NCBI RefSeq assembly: GCF_015024225.1
Contig: NZ_JACJGM010000012.1
Location: 94,014 to 158,013, forward strand
DNA length: 64,000 nt
Direction: 5' to 3'
Origin: Nocardioides lijunqiniae
GTDB taxonomy: Bacteria > Actinomycetota > Actinomycetes > Propionibacteriales > Nocardioidaceae
Shown here: positions 35,869-44,880 of the stretch, piece after piece
How positions within the stretch are numbered: position 1 is the first letter of the stretch
Layout: each line of letters begins with the position of its first letter
Program-made: the position numbers and the translations under genes
The notes under the pieces: generated by a model
Told to the model about the DNA's origin: nothing
What the model saw: only the letters and a program-made list of their open reading frames with translations
The model's database searches: none

Positions 35869-36831
35869 ATGATGCTTCCGAAGCCGCGCGGCCCCCTGAG
35901 CGCCGCGGTGTTCGAGTCGATGCGGGTGATCCCGGCCGAGCCGGTGGCCCGCGCGCACCCGGGGGCCGACGGCCCCGAGGACGCCGCTGTGACGCTGTGG
36001 GCGCTCTACGAGCTGGCCTACCGCGGCTTCGACGACGTCGACGAGACGGCGGAGTGGGACCCCGAGCTGCTCGCCGTCCGGCGCGGGCTCGAGGTGGAGC
36101 TCGAGGGCCGGCTGCGCTCGCGCTGGGACGCCTACCGCAGCGACCACGAGCGCAACGACGACTTCGGTGAGGACCTGTTCGCGTTCGTCGCCGCCCATGA
36201 CGGCCGCTCGCTGGCGCGCTTCGTGCAGACCGAGGCCGACGAGCAGCAGGTGCTCGACCTGCTGCGCCTGAGGTCGGTCTACCACCTCAAGGAGTCCGAC
36301 CCCACCGCGTGGGTCGTGCCGCGGCTGCCCACCGCGTCGAAGGCGGCCTTGATGGAGCTCCAGTACGACGAGTACGGATCCGGGGACCCCAACCGGGTGC
36401 ACTCGCACCTCTTCGCCCGCGGTCTCGAGGCGATCGGGCTACGCGCCGAGTACGGCGCCTACCTCGACGACGTGCCGCTGGAGATCCTCGAGCAGAACAA
36501 CGCGATGTCGCTGATGGGCCTGCATCGTCGGCTGCGCGGCGCCGCGCTCGGGCACCTGGCGGCGTTCGAGGCGACCAGCTCGCTGCCGTCGCGCCAGCTG
36601 TCGCAGGGGCTGCAGCGGCTCGGCATGGCGCCGGAGATGTCCGCCTACTACGACGAGCACGTCGAGGCCGACGCCGTGCACGAGCAGCTGGCCGTGCGCG
36701 CGATCTGCGGCGAGCTCGTCGCGGTCGAGCCCGAGGTCACCGACGACGTCTACTTCGGGGCCTTCACCTGCCTCGACCTCGAGGACCGGCTGGCCCGGCT
36801 GCTCCTCGAGCGCTGGCAGGTGGCGTCGTGA
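35869..36831 (+). CDS. Iron-containing redox enzyme family (heme-oxygenase-like fold)
   Basis: 320 residues of mostly helical sequence. The segment ALMELQYDEYGSGDPNRVHSHLFARGLEAIGL is the hallmark of the heme-oxygenase-like di-iron group, and later FYDEHVEADAVHEQ-type sequence (AYYDEHVEADAVHEQLAVRAICG) gives more His/Glu ligands. ATG 35869 fits the adjacent promoter. Overlaps by four bases with the CDGSH gene, suggesting an iron-linked redox pair. Confidence 0.88.
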   Translation: MMLPKPRGPLSAAVFESMRVIPAEPVARAHPGADGPEDAAVTLWALYELAYRGFDDVDETAEWDPELLAVRRGLEVELEGRLRSRWDAYRSDHERNDDFGEDLFAFVAAHDGRSLARFVQTEADEQQVLDLLRLRSVYHLKESDPTAWVVPRLPTASKAALMELQYDEYGSGDPNRVHSHLFARGLEAIGLRAEYGAYLDDVPLEILEQNNAMSLMGLHRRLRGAALGHLAAFEATSSLPSRQLSQGLQRLGMAPEMSAYYDEHVEADAVHEQLAVRAICGELVAVEPEVTDDVYFGAFTCLDLEDRLARLLLERWQVAS

Positions 36832-37043
36832 GCGACGTGCCCACCTACGAGCACCCGGACGTCGTGCTGTGCCCGGGCGGTCCGATGCTGCTGCGCGGCA
36901 AGCACGTCATCGAGGACTCGTCGGGCGAGCTGCACGAGACGACCCGCCGGGTCACCGCGCTCTGCCGGTGCGACAAGTCGGCACGCAAGCCGTGGTGCGA
37001 CGGCACCCACAAGCTGCTCCCGGAGAAGCTGGCGCCGTCCTGA
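36828..37043 (+). CDS. CDGSH-type iron-sulfur protein
   Basis: 71 residues. The C-terminal CRCDKSARKPWCDGTHK fits the CDGSH signature C-x-C-x2-S-x3-P-x-C-D-G-T-H exactly, giving a 3-Cys/1-His [2Fe-2S] site. GTG 36828 overlaps the stop of the upstream redox-enzyme gene. Likely an electron carrier or iron-sulfur storage partner of that protein. Confidence 0.93.
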   Translation: MSDVPTYEHPDVVLCPGGPMLLRGKHVIEDSSGELHETTRRVTALCRCDKSARKPWCDGTHKLLPEKLAPS

Positions 37044-37049
37044 GGGACC

Positions 37050-37229
37050 TCAGTCGTCGTCGGTCTTGCCGGGGATCAGGTCGAGGTCGTCCTCGCCGCG
37101 CCGCTCGGCGCGGTTGACCTGCTCCTCGGGGTCGACGTCCAGGCGCTCCTCGGCGTCGGCGGCATTGATGCCCTCCTCGGCGGGCACGCCCCCCAGGTCG
37201 ATCGGTCGGTCTTCGCTACGGGGACTCAT
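37050..37229 (-). CDS. 59-residue acidic protein, function unknown
   Basis: MSPRSEDRPIDLGGVPAEEG followed by a highly acidic, Arg/Asp/Glu-rich tail. No hydrophobic core, likely disordered. It is supported by a well-placed SigB-type promoter eight bases before its ATG and by an open frame with coherent codon use, though the assignment as a real gene is moderately secure only. Convergent with the CDGSH gene and divergent from the hydrolase gene. Confidence 0.58.
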   Translation of the reverse strand: MSPRSEDRPIDLGGVPAEEGINAADAEERLDVDPEEQVNRAERRGEDDLDLIPGKTDDD

Positions 37230-37237
37230 GCTCGGAG

Positions 37238-37263
37238 GTACCCCTGCCCGAGCCCGCACATGC
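37238..37263 (-). promoter_or_regulatory. SigB-type promoter of the small acidic gene
   Basis: Minus strand: GCAT (37263-37260), 16-bp spacer, GGGTAC (37243-37238), eight bases to ATG 37229. Same layout as before the 18395 gene. The divergent hydrolase gene has its own -10 (TAGATT 37266-37271). Confidence 0.6.
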
Positions 37264-37277
37264 CCTAGATTGCGGCC

Positions 37278-38135
37278 ATGCTCGTCTCCGAACGCATCGG
37301 CCAGCTCTTCCTGGACGGCGACCAAGGCCGGGACCGCCTGGAGTACACCGAGTACGGCGCGGGCGACGCCTGGGTGGTGCTGCTGCACGCCCAGCTGATG
37401 CCGCGACGCATGCAGCAGCCGCTGGCGCGAGCGCTCGCGTCGCAGGGACTGCACGTGGTGACCCTGGACCTGCTCGGTCACGGACGGTCCGACCGGCCGG
37501 CCGACCCGCTGGTCTACTCGATGACGGCCTTCGGAGAGCAGGTCGTGGCGCTGCTGGACCACCTCGGCGCGCCGCAGGCGGTCATCGGGGGCACCTCGCT
37601 GGGCGCCAACGTGTCCTTGGAGGTGGCGGTCAGCGCCCCCGAGCGGGTCCGCGGCCTCATCTGCGAGATGCCGGTGCTCGACAACGCGTTGGAGGCCGGG
37701 ATCCTGGCGTTCGGCCCGATCCTGTTCTCCGCGCGCTTCCTGCCGCTCACCATCGCCGCCGTGCGTCGCCTGACGCGTCCGGTCCCGCGTGGGGTCGTGC
37801 CGTTCTGGGCCGGCATCGCGCTGGACACCCTCGACCAGCGCGCCGACTCGATGGCGGCGCTGGTGCACGGGGTGTTCTTCGGCCGGATCGCCCCGTCGTC
37901 GCGCCAGCGGCGGGCGATCAGGGTGCCGGCCCTGGTCGTCGGCCACCCGGCCGACCCGATCCACCCCGCGGCCGACGCCGCGATGCTCGCCGAGGAGCTG
38001 CCGAACGGCACCTTCGTGCGCGCGCGCAGCATCCTGGAGTGGCGTCGGGACCCCGAGCGGCTGGACGCCGAAGCGGCCGACTTCGCACTCGCGTGCTGGA
38101 AGACGCCGCGTCGCAGCCGCCGCGCCGCCACCTGA
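37278..38135 (+). CDS. Alpha/beta hydrolase
   Basis: 285 residues. Oxyanion region VVLLHAQLMPRRMQ (HA in place of HG), the strand before VVTLDLLGHGRSDRP, nucleophile elbow GGTSLGANVSLEVA (GxSxG) near residue 105, Asp within VVGHPADPIHP, and a late His candidate; a regular serine hydrolase with unknown substrate. TAGATT at 37266-37271 sits six bases before the ATG (leaderless). It lies 16 bp from recO. Confidence 0.88.
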   Translation: MLVSERIGQLFLDGDQGRDRLEYTEYGAGDAWVVLLHAQLMPRRMQQPLARALASQGLHVVTLDLLGHGRSDRPADPLVYSMTAFGEQVVALLDHLGAPQAVIGGTSLGANVSLEVAVSAPERVRGLICEMPVLDNALEAGILAFGPILFSARFLPLTIAAVRRLTRPVPRGVVPFWAGIALDTLDQRADSMAALVHGVFFGRIAPSSRQRRAIRVPALVVGHPADPIHPAADAAMLAEELPNGTFVRARSILEWRRDPERLDAEAADFALACWKTPRRSRRAAT

Positions 38136-38151
38136 GGGGCACACTGGTCAG

Positions 38152-38880
38152 ATGCCTCTCTACCGCGACGAGGCGATCGTGCTGCGCACCCACAAGCTGG
38201 GGGAGGCCGACCGCATCATCACCCTCCTCACCCGGAGCAACGGACGCGTGCGTGCCGTCGCCAAGGGCGTGCGCCGCACGTCGTCACGGTTCGGGTCCCG
38301 GCTCGAGCCGTTCACCCACGTGGACCTCCAGCTGGCCGAGGGCCGCAACCTCGACACGATCACCCAGGCCGAGACCAAGTCGGCGTTCTCCTCGGCGCTG
38401 GGCGCCGACTACGAGCGCTACACGGCCGGAACCGCGATGCTCGAGACCGCCGAGCGGCTGGTCTCGGAGGAGAAGCAGCCCTCGCTCCAGCAGTTCCTCC
38501 TGCTCGTCGGCGGGCTGCGGGCGATGGCGGCGGGGGACCACCGGCCCGGCCAGATCCTGGACTCCTACCTGCTGCGCTCGCTGGCGGTCGCCGGCTACGC
38601 GCCGTCGTTCGACGCCTGCGCGCACTGCGGCCTCGAGGGGCCGCACCGCTGGTTCAACCCGTCGATGGGCGGGATGCTCTGCACGACGTGCCGGCTGCCG
38701 GGCTCGGCCAGCCCGTCGCCGCAGGTCATCGCGACGATGAGCGCCCTGCTGGCCGGCGACTGGCCGGTCGTCGAGGCGGCCGAGCCGCGCCAGCTGCGCG
38801 AGGCGAGCGGCCTGGTGTCGGCGTTCCTGCACTGGCACCTGGAACGAGGCCTGCGCTCGCTGGAGCACGTCGAGCGATAG
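38152..38880 (+). CDS. recO: DNA repair protein RecO
   Basis: 242 residues. The N-terminal OB fold (YRDEAIVLRTHKLGEADRIITLLTRSNGRVRAVAKGVRRTSSRFGSRLEPF) and the zinc-knuckle region CAHCGLEGPHRWFNPSMGGMLCTTC are typical. RecO loads RecA with RecF and RecR in gap repair. The order recO-uppS is the common actinobacterial one, although here recO does not follow era directly. Confidence 0.95.
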   Translation: MPLYRDEAIVLRTHKLGEADRIITLLTRSNGRVRAVAKGVRRTSSRFGSRLEPFTHVDLQLAEGRNLDTITQAETKSAFSSALGADYERYTAGTAMLETAERLVSEEKQPSLQQFLLLVGGLRAMAAGDHRPGQILDSYLLRSLAVAGYAPSFDACAHCGLEGPHRWFNPSMGGMLCTTCRLPGSASPSPQVIATMSALLAGDWPVVEAAEPRQLREASGLVSAFLHWHLERGLRSLEHVER

Positions 38881-38889
38881 CGTCGCCCC

Positions 38890-39672
38890 GTGAAGCGAGC
38901 CGTCCGCCAGCCCACGCCGCACCCCTCGGGCGCGCGGCCGCCGGCGATCCCCAAGGACCTGGTCCCGAAGCACGTCGCGATCGTCATGGACGGCAACGGG
39001 CGGTGGGCCAAGGAGCGCGGGCTGCCCCGCACGAAGGGCCACGAGCAGGGCGAGAGCTCGCTCTTCGACGTCGTCGAGGGCGCGATCGAGATCGGCGTGA
39101 AGGCGGTGTCGGCCTACGCCTTCTCGACCGAGAACTGGTCGCGCTCTCCCGACGAGGTCAAGTTCCTCATGGGCTTCAACCGCGACGTGATCCGGCGCCG
39201 GCGCGACGAGATGCACGAGCTCGGTGTCCGGGTGCGCTGGGCGGGTCGGGCCCCCAGGCTGTGGAAGTCGGTGATCCGCGAGCTGCAGGTGGCCGAGGAG
39301 CTCACGAAGGACAACGACGTGCTCACGCTGACGATGTGCGTCAACTACGGCGGGCGCGCCGAGCTCGCCGACACCGCCCGACGCATCGCGCAGGACGTCG
39401 CCGCGGGCCGGCTCAAGGCCGACAAGGTCGACGAGCGGACGTTCGCGCGCTACCTCTACGTGCCCGAGCAGTCCGACGCCGACCTGGTCTGGCGCACGTC
39501 GGGGGAGCAGCGATTGTCGAACTTCATGCTGTGGCAGGCGGCCTACAGCGAGCTGGTCTTCACCGACGTCCTCTGGCCCGACGTCGACCGTCGCGCGCTG
39601 TGGCAGGCGATCGAGGTCTACGCCGGGCGTGACCGGCGCTACGGCGGCGCCCAGCCCAACTTCACGTCGTAG
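38890..39672 (+). CDS. uppS: Isoprenyl transferase (undecaprenyl diphosphate synthase type)
   Basis: 260 residues. Catalytic motif HVAIVMDGNGRWAKERGLPRTKGHEQG, with the metal-binding Asp, then AYAFSTENWSRSPDEVKFLM, and C-terminal DLVWRTSGEQRLSNFMLWQAAYSELVFTDVLWPDV. It makes the Z-polyprenyl diphosphate for cell-wall lipid carriers. GTG 38890 is preceded by TAGCGT (38878-38883) six bases away, a likely leaderless promoter overlapping the end of recO. Confidence 0.95.
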   Translation: MKRAVRQPTPHPSGARPPAIPKDLVPKHVAIVMDGNGRWAKERGLPRTKGHEQGESSLFDVVEGAIEIGVKAVSAYAFSTENWSRSPDEVKFLMGFNRDVIRRRRDEMHELGVRVRWAGRAPRLWKSVIRELQVAEELTKDNDVLTLTMCVNYGGRAELADTARRIAQDVAAGRLKADKVDERTFARYLYVPEQSDADLVWRTSGEQRLSNFMLWQAAYSELVFTDVLWPDVDRRALWQAIEVYAGRDRRYGGAQPNFTS

Positions 39673-39816
39673 TCACTCGTGGCGGCGCCGAGCCAGGTCA
39701 GCCGGCGCCGTGGCGGAGCACCCAGGTGCCGGCGCTGCTAGACCGCCGCGCCTCGTGCTGGCCCGTCTCTCGCACTCTCTGCCAGGCTGTCCCCGACCGA
39801 GCGAACGGAGTCGTGC

Positions 39817-41424
39817 ATGGCGGTGGGGGAGAGCGCTGGTGATCACGGCGACCTGACGACGACGCCGTCTCCCGACGTCTTCGCGCGCCCGGCCGTGGCC
39901 CAGTCGGTCTGCACCGTCCTGTTCGCGCTGGACCTCGTCCTGCGGTTCGCCGGACCCGTCGAGAGCGGTCCGTGGCCGCGAGCGGGCGCCGCGCTGCTCG
40001 TCGTCGTGACGGTGGCGGCCCTCGCGCTGCCGTGGCGACGACTGCCGCCCTGGGCGCCGGCCGTCCTCGCGGTCTGCGACCTCGCGACCATCGGGATGTT
40101 CCGTCTGGACGCGGTGGGAGGCGGCTCCGCCGTCCTGATGGTGCTGCCGGGCCTCTACCTCGGCCGCTACTACGGGCGGCGCGGCGTCGTCGTGACCGCC
40201 CTGGGCGCGGCGGTACTCGCGGGCGCGCCGAGCCTGGCCTACTTCGGGTGGGACGGACCCAACGTCTCCCGCATCCTGCTGTCGGTGCTGGTCGCGATCG
40301 CGGCCTCGCTCGCCATCGCCTCCGCCGTCAGCCGCCTCGAGCGCCAGCGACGGGTGTCCGCGGCCATCGTCGACAGCGTCGACGTCGGGCTGGTCCTGCT
40401 CGACGACGACGGCGTCTACCAGGCCATGAACCGCCGGCACGGCGACTTCATGGGCCTCGCCTACCCGGGCGGCCACGCAGGTCGGGCCGGCCAGCTCGGG
40501 CTCGTCTACAGCGCGGACGGCACCACCGAGGTGAGCGCCGACGAGATGCCCACCGCGCTGGCGGCGCAGGGCCAGGAGTTCGACGACGTCCGGATCTGGG
40601 TGGGCGACGACCCCCTGACCCGGCGCGCGCTGTCGGTGTCGGCGCGGGTCGTGCGCGACAGCGGTGGCCGCTTCGACGGCGCGGCACTGGCCTACAAGGA
40701 CGTCACCGACTTCATGCGGGCGTTGTCGGTCAAGGACGAGTTCGTCAGCTCCGTCTCCCACGAGCTGCGGACCCCGCTCACGTCCATCCACGGCTACACC
40801 CAGCTGCTCCTCGAGCGCGACGACCTGCCGGCGCAGGCCCGCGCCCAGCTGGAGGTCGTCGTGCGCAACACCGAGCGGCTCCAGCGGCTGGTCGGCGACC
40901 TGCTGCACACCAGCCAGCTCGACGAGGACGGCGTGCAGTTCCAGCGCTGCGAGGCCGACCTCGCCGAGATCGTGCGTCAGGCCGTGCAGGCGGCCGAGCC
41001 GGCCGCGCGCGAGAACGACGTACACCTGGAGGTGAGCACGCCGCCCCACCTCGTCCTCAAGGTGGATGCCCAGCGCATCGCCCAGGCCGTGGACAACCTG
41101 GTCTCGAACGCGATCAAGTACACGCCGCGTGGCGGGGAGGTGGTCGTCGAGCTGGGGATCGACGCCGACCGTGCCGAGATCACCGTGCGCGACACCGGGG
41201 TCGGCATCGACGCCGCCGACCGCGACCGCCTCTTCACCCGCTTCTGGCGCGCCCGCCACGCCGAGGAGCAGTCGATCCAGGGCGTCGGTCTCGGGCTCAA
41301 CATCACCCGCAGCATCGTGGAGGGCCACGCCGGCCGGATCGACGTGGAGAGCGAGGTCGGGCGGGGGAGCACCTTCCGGGTGCGGCTGCCCCTGGACGGT
41401 GCTCCCGCCGCGGGGCCGGGCTAG
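39817..41424 (+). CDS. Orphan sensor histidine kinase with PAS domain
   Basis: 535 residues. An N-terminal membrane part of about five spans (residues 28-170: CTVLFALDLVLRF, GAALLVVVTVAALALPW, LLSVLVAIAASLAIASAV) is followed by a PAS domain (VSAAIVDSVDVGLVLLDDDGVYQAMNRR), HisKA with the phospho-His in SSVSHELRTPLTSIHGYTQLL, and HATPase motifs (DNLVSNAIKYTP, VRDTGVGIDAAD, GVGLGLNITRSIVEGH). No response regulator is adjacent. It converges on the zinc transport operon and overlaps aztD by four bases tail to tail. The 144 bp between uppS and this gene hold nothing recognised. Confidence 0.93.
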   Translation: MAVGESAGDHGDLTTTPSPDVFARPAVAQSVCTVLFALDLVLRFAGPVESGPWPRAGAALLVVVTVAALALPWRRLPPWAPAVLAVCDLATIGMFRLDAVGGGSAVLMVLPGLYLGRYYGRRGVVVTALGAAVLAGAPSLAYFGWDGPNVSRILLSVLVAIAASLAIASAVSRLERQRRVSAAIVDSVDVGLVLLDDDGVYQAMNRRHGDFMGLAYPGGHAGRAGQLGLVYSADGTTEVSADEMPTALAAQGQEFDDVRIWVGDDPLTRRALSVSARVVRDSGGRFDGAALAYKDVTDFMRALSVKDEFVSSVSHELRTPLTSIHGYTQLLLERDDLPAQARAQLEVVVRNTERLQRLVGDLLHTSQLDEDGVQFQRCEADLAEIVRQAVQAAEPAARENDVHLEVSTPPHLVLKVDAQRIAQAVDNLVSNAIKYTPRGGEVVVELGIDADRAEITVRDTGVGIDAADRDRLFTRFWRARHAEEQSIQGVGLGLNITRSIVEGHAGRIDVESEVGRGSTFRVRLPLDGAPAAGPG

Positions 41425-42626
41425 TCGCCCGCGACGGCCATCTCGTTCGGCTCGGCGTCGAGCGTGGCGGTGCGCAGCACCTCACCGGTCGTCAGGTCGA
41501 CCGCGTGCACGGCCTTCGAGGCAGGCTCGGTCACGTAGGCCACGTCGTCGTGGACCTTCAGCGACGGGTGCGGGTCCTGCCACTCGGCCGGGCCCTCCCA
41601 CGCGTCGATGACCGGGAACGCGTCGACGACCCGACGGCTCTCCGGGGCGAGGACGTGGATGGAGCCGTCCGTGCCCAGCACGAAGGCCCGGTCCTGCGGC
41701 CCGCGGGCGACGCCGCGGAAGGTGTAGTCCGCGCCGTCGGGGAGGTCGACCACCTCGAGCGTCCCGTCGGTCGTGTCGATGACCGTCACCGCTCCGAGCA
41801 GGTAGCCCTCGGCGTCGGGGTCGGTCTTGTAGTCGCCGACGACGAGCGGGCTGGTCTCGCTGACGTAGGCGTTGCCCATGCGGCCGTAGGGCTGGTCGGG
41901 TGCCGCGAGCTTCTGGAAGCCGCCGTCGGCGTAGAGCAGGGCGCCGTCCTCGCAGCCGAAGACGACGACCTCGCCGGCCGCCGTGCCCTCGCCGTGGATG
42001 CCGGGGCACTGGTCGGACTCCGCGACGGTCGTGCCGGACGCGTCCTGCGCCACGGCGCCCGAGCGCGTCTCGGCGTCGCCGACCGTCGTCAGGAAGGTGC
42101 CGTCCTCGAGCACGAGGGAGACGCCGTGGTGCGCCTCGGTGCCGGGGACCGTCCGGGCCTCGCCCGTGAGGTCGTCGGTCTCCAGGATCGTGCTGTCGCT
42201 GGTGCCGTCGGCGTAGAGCACGGTGCGACCGGCGTGCGGAACGACGTGGCCGGGGGTGTCTGCCTCGTAGACGGTGTCCGTCATCCGCGGCTCCGTGCCG
42301 TCCTCGCCGGCTCCCGTGTCGAGGAGCTGGAACCCGTCGGCGACGGTCACCATGACGTGCCGGCCGTCCCCTGCGGGGTTGAGCCGGGTGAACTCCTCGG
42401 AGTCGAGGTCGCCGAGGACCTCGAGGGTCTCGCCGTCCAGGACCGCGACGCCGCCCTCGTAGGAGACCGCGACGCGGGCCGAGGGCTCGCCGCTGCCCGC
42501 ACGGCCCGCCTGGGCCTCGTCGGCGGAGGTGTCGTCGTCACCGCCGGAGGAGCAGGCGGCCAGCAGCAGGAGGGTGGCCGCCGGGATCGCCGCCAGACCT
42601 CCTCGTCGGATCGGGGATGTGCGCAT
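41421..42626 (-). CDS. aztD: Zinc metallochaperone AztD-like lipoprotein
   Basis: 401 residues: signal peptide with lipobox LLLAACSS, Asp/Gly/Ser linker, then a beta-propeller-like series of strands (VAVSYEGGVAVLDGETLEVLGDL, VVPHAGRTVLYADGTSDS, HHGVSLVLEDGTFLTTVGD, DQCPGIHGEGTAAGEVVVFGCEDGALL, GADYTFRGVARGPQD). Such periplasmic proteins hand zinc to the AztC binding protein. ATG 42626 has GAAGGA ten bases upstream. Last gene of the aztB-aztD2-aztC-aztD operon. Confidence 0.75.
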   Translation of the reverse strand: MRTSPIRRGGLAAIPAATLLLLAACSSGGDDDTSADEAQAGRAGSGEPSARVAVSYEGGVAVLDGETLEVLGDLDSEEFTRLNPAGDGRHVMVTVADGFQLLDTGAGEDGTEPRMTDTVYEADTPGHVVPHAGRTVLYADGTSDSTILETDDLTGEARTVPGTEAHHGVSLVLEDGTFLTTVGDAETRSGAVAQDASGTTVAESDQCPGIHGEGTAAGEVVVFGCEDGALLYADGGFQKLAAPDQPYGRMGNAYVSETSPLVVGDYKTDPDAEGYLLGAVTVIDTTDGTLEVVDLPDGADYTFRGVARGPQDRAFVLGTDGSIHVLAPESRRVVDAFPVIDAWEGPAEWQDPHPSLKVHDDVAYVTEPASKAVHAVDLTTGEVLRTATLDAEPNEMAVAGD

Positions 42627-42682
42627 CGTGGATCGTCCTTCCATGGGGGGTGGTCCAGCCGGTCGGCTGGTGGGGGAGACCG

Positions 42683-43612
42683 TCATCGGAGACCCCCGGC
42701 GATGCGCTCGGCGTTGACGCGCATCATGGTCAGGTAGTCCTCGGCGCCGCCGCCCTCGGCGGTCAGGGACTCGGTGTAGAGCTCGACCACGTCGACCTCG
42801 ATCCCGGCCTCCTCGGCGAGCGCGCGGACCAGCCGGTCGGGGGAGGAGGACTCCGCGAAGACGGTGCGGACCCCGGTCTCCTCGACCGCGGACACGAGGT
42901 CGGCCAGGTCGGAGGCGCTCGGGGCGGCCAGCGTGGTGCCGCCGGGGATGACCGAGCCGACGATCCGGAAGTCGTAGCGGTCCGCGAGGTAGCCGAAGAC
43001 GTGGTGGTTGGTGACCAGGGCCCGGCGTGCTGCCGGGACGGCGGCGAACTCGCTCGTCATGGCCGCGTCGACGGCACGCAGCTGCTCGGTGTAGGCCGTC
43101 GCCTGCTCCCGGACCGTCGCGGCGTCGACGCCGTCGAGCCCGGCGAGCGCCTCGACGAGGCCGTCGACCACGTCCACCATGCGCGCCGGGTCGGTCCAGA
43201 AGTGCGGGTCGGGCGTCCCGGCGGCGTCACCGTCGGCGTAGTCGATCACGTCGACCGCCTGGCCCGCCACGAAGCCGGGCACCCCGTCGTCGTCCGCGGC
43301 GTCGAGGTGCTGCTGGAGCCCCTCCTCCAGCCCGAGGCCGTTGGAGACGACCAGGTCGGCCGACCGCAGGCGGGCCGCGTCGCGGGCCGAGATCTCGAAC
43401 GAGTGCGGGTCGGCGTCGGGCCGCATCAGGGTGACGACCTGGGCCTCGGACCCCACGACCTCCTCCACGACGTCGCCGAGGATGTTGGTGGAGACCACGA
43501 TGACGGGGCGGCCGTCGGAGGCCTCGTCGCATCCGACCAGCGTGGCGCCGACGAGGAGCGCGGACAGCAGGCCGCCGACGCGGACGGCGAGAGTCCGCCG
43601 CATGCCGTTCAT
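42683..43612 (-). CDS. aztC: Zinc ABC transporter substrate-binding protein, AztC-like
   Basis: 309 residues, cluster A-I metal-binding protein with lipobox LVGCDEA. Ligand motifs: LMRPDADPHSFEISA (His), DPHFWTDPARM (His), LVTNHHVFGYLADRY (His) and VVELYTESLT with a preceding Asp. It lacks the His-rich loop of ZnuA, as expected for AztC, which receives zinc from AztD. Overlaps the second AztD-like gene by four bases. Confidence 0.8.
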   Translation of the reverse strand: MNGMRRTLAVRVGGLLSALLVGATLVGCDEASDGRPVIVVSTNILGDVVEEVVGSEAQVVTLMRPDADPHSFEISARDAARLRSADLVVSNGLGLEEGLQQHLDAADDDGVPGFVAGQAVDVIDYADGDAAGTPDPHFWTDPARMVDVVDGLVEALAGLDGVDAATVREQATAYTEQLRAVDAAMTSEFAAVPAARRALVTNHHVFGYLADRYDFRIVGSVIPGGTTLAAPSASDLADLVSAVEETGVRTVFAESSSPDRLVRALAEEAGIEVDVVELYTESLTAEGGGAEDYLTMMRVNAERIAGGLR

Positions 43613-44850
43613 CGTCCGGTCCCGGCCGTGAAGAGCGGCGAGGTCGGCGTCGGGAAGGTGCGCGCGACCCGGGCCCCGTCCCTGAAGTCGATCTCGTGGA
43701 GACGCCGCTCCGCGGGGGCGCTGAGGTAGGCGCGCTGCTGGTCCACGACGAGGACCGGCTCGCCGACACCCGACCCGAGCGAGGCGGCCGCGAGCGGCGG
43801 GGTCGTGGAGAGCAGGTCCCCGGTGACGCCGTCGATCACGGCGACCCTGCCGTCGACGGTCAGTCCGAGGACGTGCTCGTCGTCGTCGTCGACCGCGGTG
43901 ACCTGTCGGAGGGCCACCGGAGCGTCGAGGAGTCGCCAGGCCCGTTGCCGGTTGTCGAGCAGCCAGATGCGGTCGCGGCCCGCGAGCGCGGCCACCGTGG
44001 GGCGCCCGTCGCGCCCGGCGAACGACGTGGCGCGCGGTGCGGGCCGGCCCGCCGGATAGGGGATGCGCTCCACCTTCAGCCGGTCCCCGTCGCTGGTGGC
44101 GAGCAGGGCGCCGTCGGCGCAGCCCACGACGGTGCCGACGCGGGTGGTGATCGTCCCGGACGCGCGCTCGCAGCGGTGGGCGGCACCGGGCAGCCGCTCG
44201 CCCTCCGGGTCGAGGGCCACCACACGGTCCGGGGTTCCGTCCGGACCCGGCTCGGTCAGGAGGGCGTGCTCGCCCACCGGCACCAGCAGGCCCTCGTGCG
44301 GTGGCACCTCGAGGCGGTACCGCTCCGTGAGCCCACCGTCCGCCAGCGCCGCGGTGTCGAGGAGGACCGCCTCACCGGTCTCGGTGAAGAAGACTCCCGT
44401 GCCCCCGCTCGTGGAGGAGGTCGTGGTCGCGACGTTCGACGGACCCGCGCCCGTGAGGCGGCCGACCCCGCGTGGCTCGGCTCGGTAGTAGTGGAAGTGG
44501 TCGACGTGGTCCCAGGTCCACACGCCGCTGTCGACCACGTCGACGCCGCCGGCGACGTCGACGAAGAGGAAGCGGCCGTCGGTCTGCACCTTCGTGGCGG
44601 GCCCGAGGTCCGCGATCCCCGTCTCCGCCCCCTCGACCAGGTCGAGGTGACGCACGACCCCGGACGGGTCGACGGTCGTCAGTCCGTAGGCGGGCTCGCT
44701 CAGCTCCGCCGCCCCGGCTACCTTCCCGTGGTCCTCCTCGGTGGCGGGCTCGTCGCGTGGGGCGGCGGTGTCCTGGCCGGGTGCGGAGCAGGCGAGCCCG
44801 ATCGGGACGATCAGGCCCATGAGGGCGAGCGCGGGGGCGCGGGAGGGCAT
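43609..44850 (-). CDS. Second AztD-like protein of the azt operon
   Basis: 413 residues with a signal peptide (LALMGLIVPIGLACSAP). It has AztD-like repeats (GVVRHLDLVEGAETG, GRFLFVDVAGGVDVVDSGVWTWDHVDHFHYYRAE, VPVGEHALLTEP, TRVGTVVGCADGALL). The His cluster DHVDHFHYY near residue 120 could be the metal site. It sits between aztB and aztC. It may be a divergent metallochaperone or a related surface zinc-binding protein; the precise role is inferred only from context. Confidence 0.7.
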   Translation of the reverse strand: MPSRAPALALMGLIVPIGLACSAPGQDTAAPRDEPATEEDHGKVAGAAELSEPAYGLTTVDPSGVVRHLDLVEGAETGIADLGPATKVQTDGRFLFVDVAGGVDVVDSGVWTWDHVDHFHYYRAEPRGVGRLTGAGPSNVATTTSSTSGGTGVFFTETGEAVLLDTAALADGGLTERYRLEVPPHEGLLVPVGEHALLTEPGPDGTPDRVVALDPEGERLPGAAHRCERASGTITTRVGTVVGCADGALLATSDGDRLKVERIPYPAGRPAPRATSFAGRDGRPTVAALAGRDRIWLLDNRQRAWRLLDAPVALRQVTAVDDDDEHVLGLTVDGRVAVIDGVTGDLLSTTPPLAAASLGSGVGEPVLVVDQQRAYLSAPAERRLHEIDFRDGARVARTFPTPTSPLFTAGTGR

Positions 44851-44880
44851 CGACGTTCTCCTGGGGTCTCGAGGAACAGG

